Source of the DNA: Solirubrobacter sp044865965 | Lineage (GTDB): Bacteria > Actinomycetota > Thermoleophilia > Solirubrobacterales > Solirubrobacteraceae | DNA: 14,293 bases | Reading direction: 5' to 3' | Assembly (NCBI GenBank): GCA_044865965.1 | Contig: JBIOTP010000131.1 | Coordinates: 1 to 14,293, forward strand | Part shown: positions 6,419 through 13,309 of the stretch, in pieces | Layout of the letters: every line of letters begins with the position of its first letter | How positions within the stretch are numbered: position 1 is the first letter of the stretch | Position numbers and translations under genes: made by a program | Notes under the pieces: generated by a model | The model's database searches: none | Told to the model about the DNA's origin: nothing | What the model saw: only the letters and a program-made list of their open reading frames with translations

Positions 6419-7861
6419 TCAACTGGCGGTGGCCGGGCGCGCGGGCGAGGTCGCCGCGCGGGCGGCGTCGGCGAGGCCGGCGACGAAGCCGGGCTCGCTC
6501 TTGGCGCCGAGCGTGCGCTCGAGCGCCGCGACGACGGCCGGGTCGTAGCCCTGGGCCTCCTCGTGCAGCAGCGCGAGCGCGCGGTCCGGGGTCCACGCCG
6601 GGCGATAGACGCGGTCGGAGACCAGCGCGTCGTAGACGTCGCAGACCGCGAGGATGCGGGTCTCGAGGCTCAGCTGCTCGGCCTTCAGGCCGCGCGGGTA
6701 CCCGCTTCCGTCGAGGCGCTCGTGGTGGTCGGAGACCAGCCGGCGGACCTGCTCCGGGAAGCCGCCGAGCTCCTCGAGCAGCTTGCGCCCGTCGGCCGGG
6801 TGGCGCTTGATGGCCGCGAACTCGTCGTCGTCGAGCGGGCCGGGCTTCTGGAGCACGTCGAGCGGGACCGAGAGCTTGCCGATGTCGTGCAGCAGGCCGC
6901 CGACGGCGAGGTGGCGGCGGGCGTCGGCGGACAGCTTGAGCTCCTCGCCGACGCGGGCGGCGAGCATGGCGACGCGGCGGGTGTGCTCCTCGGTGGAGGC
7001 GTCGCGCTCGCCGAGCGAGACCAGCAGGGCGCGCACGCGCGGCCCGAGGTAGGCCTCCTCGGAGGCGACGAGGTCGGTGGAGCAGAGGTCGCCGACGAGC
7101 GGGCGCGAGGCGCCGGCGCGCTTGATGTCGAGCGCGGCCGGGATCGCCACGGCGGCGACGGCGGCCAGCTCGAGGCAGTGGCCGAGCGCGAAGCCGACCG
7201 TCCCGGCGCCGAGCACGAGGTTGGCGAACATGGTCAGGCTGAGCCAGACGCAGCCGACGGCTACGACCAGGTCCGCGCCGCGCCGCGTCAGGGCGTGGGT
7301 GCGGACGGCGCGCACGACGAGGATCGTCAGGCACGCAAGCCCGAGGACGAGCAGCACCACCGCGGGCGGGGTCCCCGGCCGCGGGACCTTCGGCACCGCC
7401 TGCGGATCGAGCATGCCGAACGTGCCGACGGCCAGCACGGCGGCGAAGAGGCCGATCTGCAGCGCGACCAGCGGGCGGACGCGGCGCGTGCGCCGCAGCC
7501 CGGGCAGCGCGGTCAGCGCCAGCACGACGGCGCCGGCGGGGACCGAGAGGCCGCCCGCCAGCGCGATCGTGCCGTTGGGGCCGACCAGGAAGCCGGGCGT
7601 GGAAAGCGCGTGGACGGCGAACAGCGCCGTCATCGTCGAGAACGCGGTGCCGAGCAGCACCGAGCGCCCGTCGCCGGCCTGGGCCCCGGCGAGGCTCAGC
7701 GCGACGGAGGCGGCGCTGGTGAGGGTGGCGGCGGCGCCCACGAGGCCGAAATGCACGATCGCCGGCATCCCGAAGGGGTCCGAGCCGACGTGGATGAAGA
7801 CTGCCGCCGGGATGGCAGCCGCGAGGAGCATGACGGCGGCGACGATCCGCGTCCGTGACAT
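6419..7861 (-). CDS. Membrane-anchored HD-GYP domain protein (probable c-di-GMP phosphodiesterase)
   Basis: A 480-residue protein. Residues about 5-245 are hydrophobic with six or seven probable membrane helices, a sensor region I cannot assign to a named family. Residues about 275-450 are an HD-GYP domain, which in the family hydrolyses cyclic di-GMP. Metal-site residues are H293 (EEHTRR), H325-D326 with K329 (LLHDIGK), H354 (KRHP), H379-H380 and D408 (CDVYDAL). The GYP motif is HHERLDGSGYP (379-389). All key residues are present, so it should be active. The frame stays open to 7975, but I chose the ATG at 7861 because it begins just before the first membrane helix and sits 8 nt after a sigma-28-like -10 element. 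That would make a leaderless or nearly leaderless message and explain the lack of a Shine-Dalgarno site. It is divergent from a chemoreceptor, consistent with control of motility. Confidence 0.92.
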   Translation of the reverse strand: MSRTRIVAAVMLLAAAIPAAVFIHVGSDPFGMPAIVHFGLVGAAATLTSAASVALSLAGAQAGDGRSVLLGTAFSTMTALFAVHALSTPGFLVGPNGTIALAGGLSVPAGAVVLALTALPGLRRTRRVRPLVALQIGLFAAVLAVGTFGMLDPQAVPKVPRPGTPPAVVLLVLGLACLTILVVRAVRTHALTRRGADLVVAVGCVWLSLTMFANLVLGAGTVGFALGHCLELAAVAAVAIPAALDIKRAGASRPLVGDLCSTDLVASEEAYLGPRVRALLVSLGERDASTEEHTRRVAMLAARVGEELKLSADARRHLAVGGLLHDIGKLSVPLDVLQKPGPLDDDEFAAIKRHPADGRKLLEELGGFPEQVRRLVSDHHERLDGSGYPRGLKAEQLSLETRILAVCDVYDALVSDRVYRPAWTPDRALALLHEEAQGYDPAVVAALERTLGAKSEPGFVAGLADAARAATSPARPATAS

Positions 7862-7869
7862 GCCCGGGG

Positions 7870-7897
7870 TTATCGGCCCGCACGGCGCGACGGTTGA
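7870..7897 (-). promoter_or_regulatory. Sigma-28 (FliA)-like promoter of the HD-GYP gene
   Basis: On the minus strand GCCGATAA (7877-7870) is a perfect match to the FliA -10 consensus. A weaker -35, CTCAAC (TCAA at 7897-7894, consensus TAAA), lies 16 nt upstream; the usual spacing is 15. Transcription would start about at the ATG at 7861. The -10 is convincing and the -35 is only partly matched. Confidence 0.55.
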
Positions 7898-7948
7898 GCC
7901 CCAGTTGCGGAGATGTGGCGCGACGCCGTCACCGACCAGTGAGCAGCA

Positions 7949-7962
7949 GTGGTCTTGACCAC
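7949..7962. repeat. Short perfect inverted repeat GTGGTC-TT-GACCAC
   Basis: A 14-bp inverted repeat with 6-bp arms, between the HD-GYP promoter and the ABC ATPase remnant. It could be a regulator-binding site for the HD-GYP gene (about 50 bp upstream of its promoter), a scar from the rearrangement that cut the ABC gene, or chance. The rest of 7898-8016 shows no gene. Confidence 0.35.
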
Positions 7963-8016
7963 CTGCCGAAGCCATGGCATGGTGCGCGGCCTGATGGAGG
8001 CCGATCTCGATCGGCG

Positions 8017-8465
8017 CCCCTCCAGCAGTGCGACACGCCGGAGCGGCTCTTCGACCACCCCGCCAACCTGTTCGTGGCCGCGTTCATCGGCTCGCCGGCG
8101 ATGAACCTCGTCGCGGCGGCCGTGGAGGACGGCGAGGCGCGCTTCGGCGCCTGCCGCATCCCGCTCCCGCCGGACTCGCCGCTGCGCGGGCACCCGCGGA
8201 TCGTGCTCGGCGTGCGCCCGCACGATCTCGAGCTCGCCGCCGGCGAGGGCCCGCGCCTGCGCGCGAGCGTCCAGGTGGTCGAGCGGAGGACGAGAGCGCG
8301 TCCTTCACCGTGGTCACCGACGCGCGGGCGCCGGTCGAGGTCGGCCAGGCGATCGAGCTGAGCGTCAATCCGCGCCGGCTGCACGGCTTCGACGCCGGCA
8401 CGGGCGGGGCGCTGGGCGCGCCCACCGTGCCCCAAGCGGCTCCCGCGCCGGTGGGAATCACCTAA
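8017..8465 (+). pseudogene. Remnant of a sugar-type ABC transporter ATP-binding protein (UgpC/MsmK-like C-terminus)
   Basis: From 8020 the frame reads LQQCDTPERLFDHPANLFVAAFIGSPAMNLV, the conserved end of the ATPase domain of UgpC/MalK/MsmK-type proteins, followed by TOBE-domain sequence (VLGVRPHDLEL). Near 8283-8289 the match moves from this frame (VQVVE) to another (DESASFTVVTD...VNPRRLHGFDAGTG), which runs to the TAA at 8463-8465. In intact relatives roughly 20-25 residues separate these two parts, so a short deletion has also shifted the frame. Walker A, signature and Walker B regions are absent; the sequence before 8017 is unrelated, and no start codon or ribosome site fits. It is clearly a different subfamily from the potA gene at the right edge. 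I read it as a dead gene fragment left by rearrangement. Confidence 0.85.
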
Positions 8466-8489
8466 AGACCGGCTGATCGCGGCCGACAA
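8463..8489 (+). promoter_or_regulatory. Sigma-28 (FliA)-type promoter of the chemoreceptor gene
   Basis: TAAA (8463-8466) and GCCGACAA (8482-8489) are separated by exactly 15 nt, matching the flagellar sigma factor consensus TAAA-N15-GCCGATAA at 11 of 12 positions. Transcription would begin near 8496, upstream of both possible starts of the methyl-accepting protein. The TAAA overlaps the TAA stop of the ABC remnant. FliA control of chemoreceptors is well established in other bacteria; for this organism it is inferred. Confidence 0.75.
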
Positions 8490-8562
8490 CCCCGAGCGTG
8501 GCGTCGCGGTAGTGGCGCAGGCCACAAAGCCGAACAACGCCGCTCGCGGGGGTCGCAACGCA

Positions 8563-10368
8563 ATGAGGTTGAAGGTGCAGGGCAAGCTATACGGGCTCGC
8601 GGGCGGACTGCTGGCGTGTCTCGTGCTGATCGGCGCGCTGTCGATCACGAGCCTCGGCGGGGTCAACCGCCTGGGCGGATCGATGTACGGCGACCGCGTC
8701 GTGCCGCTGGTCCAGATCGGTCAGGCGCGCGCGCTGCTGGGCGACATCGACAGCCAGATCCAGCGCAACATCACGAACCCCGACGGCAGCAAGTACGCCG
8801 AGATCTCCGACAAGGACGCCGCGGGCATCGAGGCCGAGGTCAAGAAGTACGAGGCGACGTCCGTCGTCGACGCCGAGAAGCGCGGCCTCGCCGACTACCA
8901 CGAGAACTGGGACGCCTATCGCAGCGCGTATGAGCAGGTGCTCGAGGCCGCCCATAAGGGCGACATGGCCGAGGCCACGCGGATCTACTTCGCGAAGGCG
9001 GCGCCGCTGTACGCCGCCGTCGACGGCGAACTCGCGAAGCTCGGCGAGATCAACGAGCACGAGGCCTTCAAGCTGGACGAGTCGATCGCGGCCAAGTACC
9101 ACTCGGGCCGCACGCTCACGATCGTCGTGCTGCTGCTGGCGCTCGCCGCCGGCGCCGGGATCGCGTTCCTGGTGTCGCGCGGCATCAAGTCCGGCGTGAC
9201 CCAGCTCCTGACCCGCTTCCGCAGCCTCGACGAGCAGGACCTCACCGCGCTCAGCGCCGGCCTCGGCGCGGTCGCCGAGGGCGACCTCACCGTGCCGGTG
9301 GAGCCGGTCACCGAGCCGATCGCCGACTACGGCTCCGACGAGATCGGCGAGCTGTCGGCGACGTTCAACGCGATGCTCGAGAAGATCCATGGCGGGCTGG
9401 AGAGCTACAACGGCATGCGCGCCGAGCTCAGCACGGTCATGGGCCAGGTCGCCGCGGGCGCCGGCTCGGTGTCCTCGGCGTCGCAGCAGATGGCCTCCAC
9501 CTCCGACGAGGCCGGGCGCGCGGTGGGCGAGATCGCCAGCGCCGTGAGCGACGTCGCGCAGGGCGCCGAGCGCCAGGTGCGCATGGTCGAGTCGACCCGC
9601 GAGGCCGTGCTGGAGGCCGCCCGCGCCGCCGGCGCGAGCGCCGACACCGCCCGCTCGACGGCCGAGGCCGCGGGCGAGGCCCGCAAGGCCGCCCGGGACG
9701 GCGTCGAGGCGGCGGCGAGCGCGACCGCGGCGATCCGCCAGGTCGCCGACTCCTCCGCGCAGGTCGACGCCGCGATCCGCGACCTGTCCGAGCGCTCCGA
9801 GCGCATCGGCGGGATCGTGACCACGATCACCGGCATCGCCGAGCAGACGAACCTGCTGGCGCTCAACGCGGCGATCGAGGCCGCCCGCGCCGGCGAGCAG
9901 GGCCGCGGCTTCGCGGTCGTCGCCGAGGAGGTGCGCAAGCTGGCCGAGGGGTCCCAGGCCGCCGCCGGGCAGATCGCGTCGCTGATCACCGAGATCCAGG
10001 CGCAGACCCAGCAGGTCGTGGGCGTCGTGGCCGAGGGCACCCGCCGCACCGAGGAGGGCGTCGCCACGGTCGAGCAGACCCGCGAGGCGTTCGAGCACAT
10101 CGGCGCCGTCGTCGACCAGATGTCCGAGCGCGTGACCGACATCGTCACCGCCGTCGAGCAGATCTCGGCGGAGGCGCAGCGCGCCGAGAACGACATCACC
10201 GAGGTCGCCTCGGTGGCCGAGGAGTCCTCGGCCTCGGTCGAGCAGGTCTCGGCCTCGACGCAGCAGACCAGCGCCTCGGCGCAGGAGATGGCCGCGTCCG
10301 CCCAGTCGCTGGCCGGCACCGCCGAGGAGCTCGACGCCCTCGTGCGGCGCTTCAAGGTCGCGAGCTGA
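8563..10368 (+). CDS. Methyl-accepting chemotaxis protein (four-helix-bundle sensor)
   Basis: A 601-residue chemoreceptor. A short basic N-terminus (MRLKVQGKL) leads into membrane helix 1 (about 7-28). A helical extracytoplasmic domain of about 150 residues resembles the 4HB_MCP ligand-binding bundle. Membrane helix 2 (about 184-206) precedes a HAMP region, somewhat longer than usual, that ends in SDEIGELSATFNAM (258-271). The cytoplasmic coiled coil carries the conserved hairpin tip EQTNLLALNAAIEAARAGEQ (427-446), continuing GRGFAVVAEEVRKLAEGS; this binds CheA and CheW. Alanine/glutamate-rich methylation helices flank the tip. The C-terminus ends FKVAS, without the NWETF-type CheR tether. 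I chose the ATG at 8563 for its compact N-terminus and a GGGGG 8 nt upstream; an in-frame GTG at 8512 would add 17 residues. A sigma-28 promoter precedes it. The ligand is unknown. Confidence 0.95.
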   Translation: MRLKVQGKLYGLAGGLLACLVLIGALSITSLGGVNRLGGSMYGDRVVPLVQIGQARALLGDIDSQIQRNITNPDGSKYAEISDKDAAGIEAEVKKYEATSVVDAEKRGLADYHENWDAYRSAYEQVLEAAHKGDMAEATRIYFAKAAPLYAAVDGELAKLGEINEHEAFKLDESIAAKYHSGRTLTIVVLLLALAAGAGIAFLVSRGIKSGVTQLLTRFRSLDEQDLTALSAGLGAVAEGDLTVPVEPVTEPIADYGSDEIGELSATFNAMLEKIHGGLESYNGMRAELSTVMGQVAAGAGSVSSASQQMASTSDEAGRAVGEIASAVSDVAQGAERQVRMVESTREAVLEAARAAGASADTARSTAEAAGEARKAARDGVEAAASATAAIRQVADSSAQVDAAIRDLSERSERIGGIVTTITGIAEQTNLLALNAAIEAARAGEQGRGFAVVAEEVRKLAEGSQAAAGQIASLITEIQAQTQQVVGVVAEGTRRTEEGVATVEQTREAFEHIGAVVDQMSERVTDIVTAVEQISAEAQRAENDITEVASVAEESSASVEQVSASTQQTSASAQEMAASAQSLAGTAEELDALVRRFKVAS

Positions 10369-10377
10369 CGATCCGGC

Positions 10378-11268
10378 TCAGGGAGTGCTGCGCGCGGTGT
10401 CCCGCCGCGCCAGCACTCTCTGGCCCAGCACGTTCAGGCCCATCAGGGCCAGCACGACGATCAGCAGCATCGTCGCCAGCACGTTGACCTCGGCGGGCAC
10501 CCCCTGGCGGGTGGCGCCGAAGATGAACAGCGGGAACGTCTGCGTCTGGCCGGCGTTGAACGACGTGATCACGTAGTCGTCGATCGACAGCGCCGCGGCC
10601 AGCATCGCGGCCGCCGCCACGCCCGGGGCGATCAGCGGGAGGGTCACCTTGCGGAACGTCGTCCACTCGGTCGCCCCGAGGTCCATCGCCGCCTCCTCGA
10701 TGTGGCGGTCCATCCCCTCGAGCCGGGCCTTCACCGTCACCACGACGTAGGACATGCAGAACATCACGTGCGCGATCACGATCGTCGCGAAGCCGGTGTT
10801 CACGTTCAGCGTCAGGAACAGGGCGAGCAGCGCCGCGCCGAGCACGACCTCGGGCGAGGACAGCGGCATGAAGACGAAGAAGTCCACGGTTCCGCGCCCG
10901 CGGAAGCGGTAGCGGACGAGCGCCATCGCCATGAACGTGCCGAGCGCGGTGGAGATCAGCGTCGCCAGCAGCGCGACCTCGAGCGACGTGGTGAGCGCCT
11001 TCGCCAGGTCGGGATCGGCGAACGGGTGCTGCCAGTGCCGCAGCGTGAAGCCCTGCCACGTGAAGTTGAACCGGCCCTTGTTGTCGTTGAACGAGAACAG
11101 GACGACGATGAAGACCGGGATGAACAGGTAGAGCAGCGCGAGCGCCGCCCAGATCCCGAGCACCCAGTTGCGGACCCGATCCGCCGCCCGGGCGCCCTGG
11201 GCGCCCCGCGGCGGCGCGACCCCCGGCTCGACCGCGGCGCCGGTCTGCGGTGCCGCCTCGATGGTCAT
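10378..11268 (-). CDS. potC: Polyamine-type ABC importer permease PotC
   Basis: A 296-residue inner-membrane permease of the spermidine/putrescine importer family. After an unusually long, proline- and alanine-rich cytoplasmic N-terminus (about 35 residues) there are six probable membrane helices. The ATPase-contact EAA loop is EEAAMDLGATEWTTFRKVTLPLIAPG (191-216, key E192, A193, G199, P215, G216). LSIDDYVITSF (227-237) is characteristic of PotC. The ATG overlaps the potB stop (TGATG on the minus strand), so the two are translationally coupled; a GAGG lies 10 nt upstream. It is the last gene of the potADBC operon and ends 9 nt from the convergent chemoreceptor gene, with no clear terminator between. 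Family assignment is firm; spermidine or putrescine as the real substrate is inferred. Confidence 0.94.
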   Translation of the reverse strand: MTIEAAPQTGAAVEPGVAPPRGAQGARAADRVRNWVLGIWAALALLYLFIPVFIVVLFSFNDNKGRFNFTWQGFTLRHWQHPFADPDLAKALTTSLEVALLATLISTALGTFMAMALVRYRFRGRGTVDFFVFMPLSSPEVVLGAALLALFLTLNVNTGFATIVIAHVMFCMSYVVVTVKARLEGMDRHIEEAAMDLGATEWTTFRKVTLPLIAPGVAAAAMLAAALSIDDYVITSFNAGQTQTFPLFIFGATRQGVPAEVNVLATMLLIVVLALMGLNVLGQRVLARRDTARSTP

Positions 11269-12131
11269 CAGATCGCCGCCTCGGTCAGGTTGCGCGCGCC
11301 CAGGAGCCGCGCGTAGAGAAAGATCCCGACCAGGATGAACAGCATCAGCGTGAACGACAGCGCCGCCGCGGTCGGGTAGTCGAGGATGTTGAGGAACTTC
11401 GACTGGATGACGTTGCCGATCATGAACTGCTTCGGGGTGCCGAGCAGGGCGGCGTTGATGAAGTCGCCGCAGGCCGGGATGAACGTCAGCAGCGAGCCGG
11501 CGAAGATGCCGGGCAGCGCCAGCGGCACGGTGACCTTGCGGAACGCCGTGACGCGGCTCGCGTAGAGGTCGGCGGCCGCCTCGATCAGCCGCCGGTCGAT
11601 CTTCTCCAGCGACACGTAGACCGGGAGCGCCATGAACGGCAGGAAGTTGTAGGTGATGCCGGCGATGACCGCCGTCCGCGTCGCGAGCAGCCGGCCGTCG
11701 TCGCTCAGCAGCCCGACGTCGCGGAAGCGGTCCACGACCCAGCCGTCGTCGGACAGGATCAGCTGCCCCGCCACCGTCCGCAGCACGTAGGACATGAAGA
11801 ACGGCAGGATGATCAGGAGCAGCATGAAGCTCTTCCAGCGCCCGGCCTTGAACGCGATGAAGTACGCGAGCGGGAAGGAGATCACGAGGCACAGCACGGT
11901 CGCGATGCCCGCGTAAAGGATCGAGCGCCCGAACTGCGTCTTGTAGGTCGAGATCGCGTCCCAGTAGGTGTGGAACGCCCAGGTCAGGTCGTAGCCGTGC
12001 TCCGGGTCGCCGCTCATCAGCGAGACGCTGGCCTGGTTGAGCAGCGGGTAGGCGAAGAAGATCAGCAGCCACAGCAGGCCGGGGCCCAGGAACAGCCAGG
12101 GCAGCAGACGGCGGCGCGTGTTGAGCGACAT
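11268..12131 (-). CDS. potB: Polyamine-type ABC importer permease PotB
   Basis: A 287-residue permease that pairs with PotC to form the membrane channel. It begins MSLNTRRRLLPWLFLGPGLLW, with a positively charged N-terminus then membrane helix 1, and has about six membrane helices in all. ILPFFMSYVLRTVAG (108-122) is typical of PotB. The EAA loop, EAAADLYASRVTAFRKVTVPLALPG, covers 184-208. A further conserved stretch around PACGDFINAALLGTP (219-233) matches the family. The ATG at 12131 follows the potD stop by 2 nt with a G-rich stretch just upstream, and the stop overlaps potC, so expression is tightly coupled. Identity within the PotB/HisM-type permeases is firm. Confidence 0.94.
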   Translation of the reverse strand: MSLNTRRRLLPWLFLGPGLLWLLIFFAYPLLNQASVSLMSGDPEHGYDLTWAFHTYWDAISTYKTQFGRSILYAGIATVLCLVISFPLAYFIAFKAGRWKSFMLLLIILPFFMSYVLRTVAGQLILSDDGWVVDRFRDVGLLSDDGRLLATRTAVIAGITYNFLPFMALPVYVSLEKIDRRLIEAAADLYASRVTAFRKVTVPLALPGIFAGSLLTFIPACGDFINAALLGTPKQFMIGNVIQSKFLNILDYPTAAALSFTLMLFILVGIFLYARLLGARNLTEAAI

Positions 12132-12133
12132 CG

Positions 12134-13309
12134 CTAGGCCCCCGTCACCTGCGCCATCGCCTGCTTCATCGTGCGCTCGTCGGTGTCCGACAGCGCCGGA
12201 TACGGGTGCAGCTTGGCCCGGATCTCGTCCGACGGGAACACCAGCGGGTTGTTCGCGAGGTCGGGATCGTCCTTCTCGACCAGTTCCTTCACGCCCTTCA
12301 CCGGCGACAGGTAGTTCACGTAGAGCGCGATCTTCGCCGCGATGTCCGGCTCGTAGACGAAGTTGATCATGGTCTCGGCGGCGTACGGGTGCTCGGCGTT
12401 CTGCGGGATCATCATGTTGTCCGTGAAGGTCATCGCGCCCTCTTCGGGGTAGGCGAACCGCAGGTCGGGGTTGTCGCTCTGGAGCTGCACGAGGTCGCCC
12501 GAGTAGGCCAGCGCGACCCACACGTTGCCCTTCGCCAGGTCGGTCGTGTAGTCGTTGCCGGTGAAGCGGCGGAACTGGCCGGCGTCGTTGGCGGTCTTGA
12601 TCTTCTCGATCGCGCCGAGGAGCTGGTCGATCTTCGCGCGCGTGGCGTCGACGCCGTCGCCCAGCAGCACCGTGCAGGCCGAGTCGTAGGGCTCGGAGAG
12701 CATCGTCACGCGGCCCTTGAAGGCGGGGTCGAAGAGGTCCTTTATCGAGGTCAGCTCGCGGCCCGTCTTCTTCGGGTTGTAGCCGATCCCGGTCGCCCCC
12801 GACTGCCACGGCGCGGTGAACTGCCGCTTCGGGTCGTACGGGATGTTCTTCAGGTTGTCGACGAGGTTGGCCGTGAAGTTCGGGACGTTGCGCTTGTCGA
12901 ACGCCGTCACGTAGTGGTTGCGGACCCACTTGACGACCATGTAGTCGGTCAGCGTCACGATGTCGCGCCCGATCGGCCTGCCGGCCTGAAGCTGCTGGCG
13001 GACCTTGCCGAAGAACTCGTCGTTGTCGTTGATGTCCTCGACGTACTTGACGTGGCCGCCGTAGCGCTTGTCGAACGTCTTGAGGACCTTCTTGTCGATG
13101 TAGAGCGGCCAGTTCGAGAACGTCCAGTTGCCGATCGGGACCTTCGGGTGGGTGACCGTCGGCACCGGCGTGGCGTTCTTCTGTGCCCGCTCGAGCGTGC
13201 CCTCGATCCCGCAGCCGGCCAGCAGCGTGGCCAGGCCGAGCGAGCCGGCGCGCCCGAGGAAGCGCCGGCGCGAGACCGCCTCCTCGAGCACGCGCTCGAG
13301 GTCAGTCAT
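12134..13309 (-). CDS. potD: Polyamine-type ABC importer substrate-binding lipoprotein, Tat-exported
   Basis: A 391-residue extracytoplasmic solute-binding protein. The N-terminus has a twin-arginine signal SRRRFLGRAG (13-22), followed by a short hydrophobic stretch and a lipobox LAGC with the modified cysteine at C33. It is therefore predicted to be folded before export and anchored as a lipoprotein. The mature part has the PotD-like fold: FSNWPLYIDKKVL near the start, the hinge-region TGIGYN, and FTDNMMIPQNAEHP near residue 275. Of the polyamine contacts known in E. coli PotD, the W and Y of NWxxY and the aspartate of the FTDN motif look conserved. Other contact tryptophans do not line up by eye, so the ligand may differ (putrescine, spermidine or another cation). 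The ATG overlaps the potA end by 8 nt. Confidence 0.93.
   Translation of the reverse strand: MTDLERVLEEAVSRRRFLGRAGSLGLATLLAGCGIEGTLERAQKNATPVPTVTHPKVPIGNWTFSNWPLYIDKKVLKTFDKRYGGHVKYVEDINDNDEFFGKVRQQLQAGRPIGRDIVTLTDYMVVKWVRNHYVTAFDKRNVPNFTANLVDNLKNIPYDPKRQFTAPWQSGATGIGYNPKKTGRELTSIKDLFDPAFKGRVTMLSEPYDSACTVLLGDGVDATRAKIDQLLGAIEKIKTANDAGQFRRFTGNDYTTDLAKGNVWVALAYSGDLVQLQSDNPDLRFAYPEEGAMTFTDNMMIPQNAEHPYAAETMINFVYEPDIAAKIALYVNYLSPVKGVKELVEKDDPDLANNPLVFPSDEIRAKLHPYPALSDTDERTMKQAMAQVTGA

Noticed and set aside
7955..7983. TTGACC as a sigma-70 -35 for the plus strand
   Set aside because: No acceptable -10 follows at 16-18 nt, and there is no intact gene for it to serve.
7855..8361. Plus-strand open frame from 7855 as an intact small protein
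   Set aside because: Only the part from about 8020 to 8283 resembles a known family, the C-terminus of an ABC ATPase. The ends are out-of-frame sequence, so it is part of the remnant.
8461..8562. Possible c-di-GMP riboswitch upstream of the chemoreceptor (CACAAAGCC resembles part of the GEMM motif)
   Set aside because: The paired GEMM core elements and receptor are not present in order, and the region is better explained by the sigma-28-type promoter and a short leader.
8512..8562. GTG start at 8512 for the chemoreceptor, adding 17 residues
   Set aside because: It cannot be excluded, since the promoter is upstream of both starts. The added residues are polar and unconserved-looking, no Shine-Dalgarno precedes the GTG, and the ATG at 8563 gives the usual short basic N-terminus before the first membrane helix.
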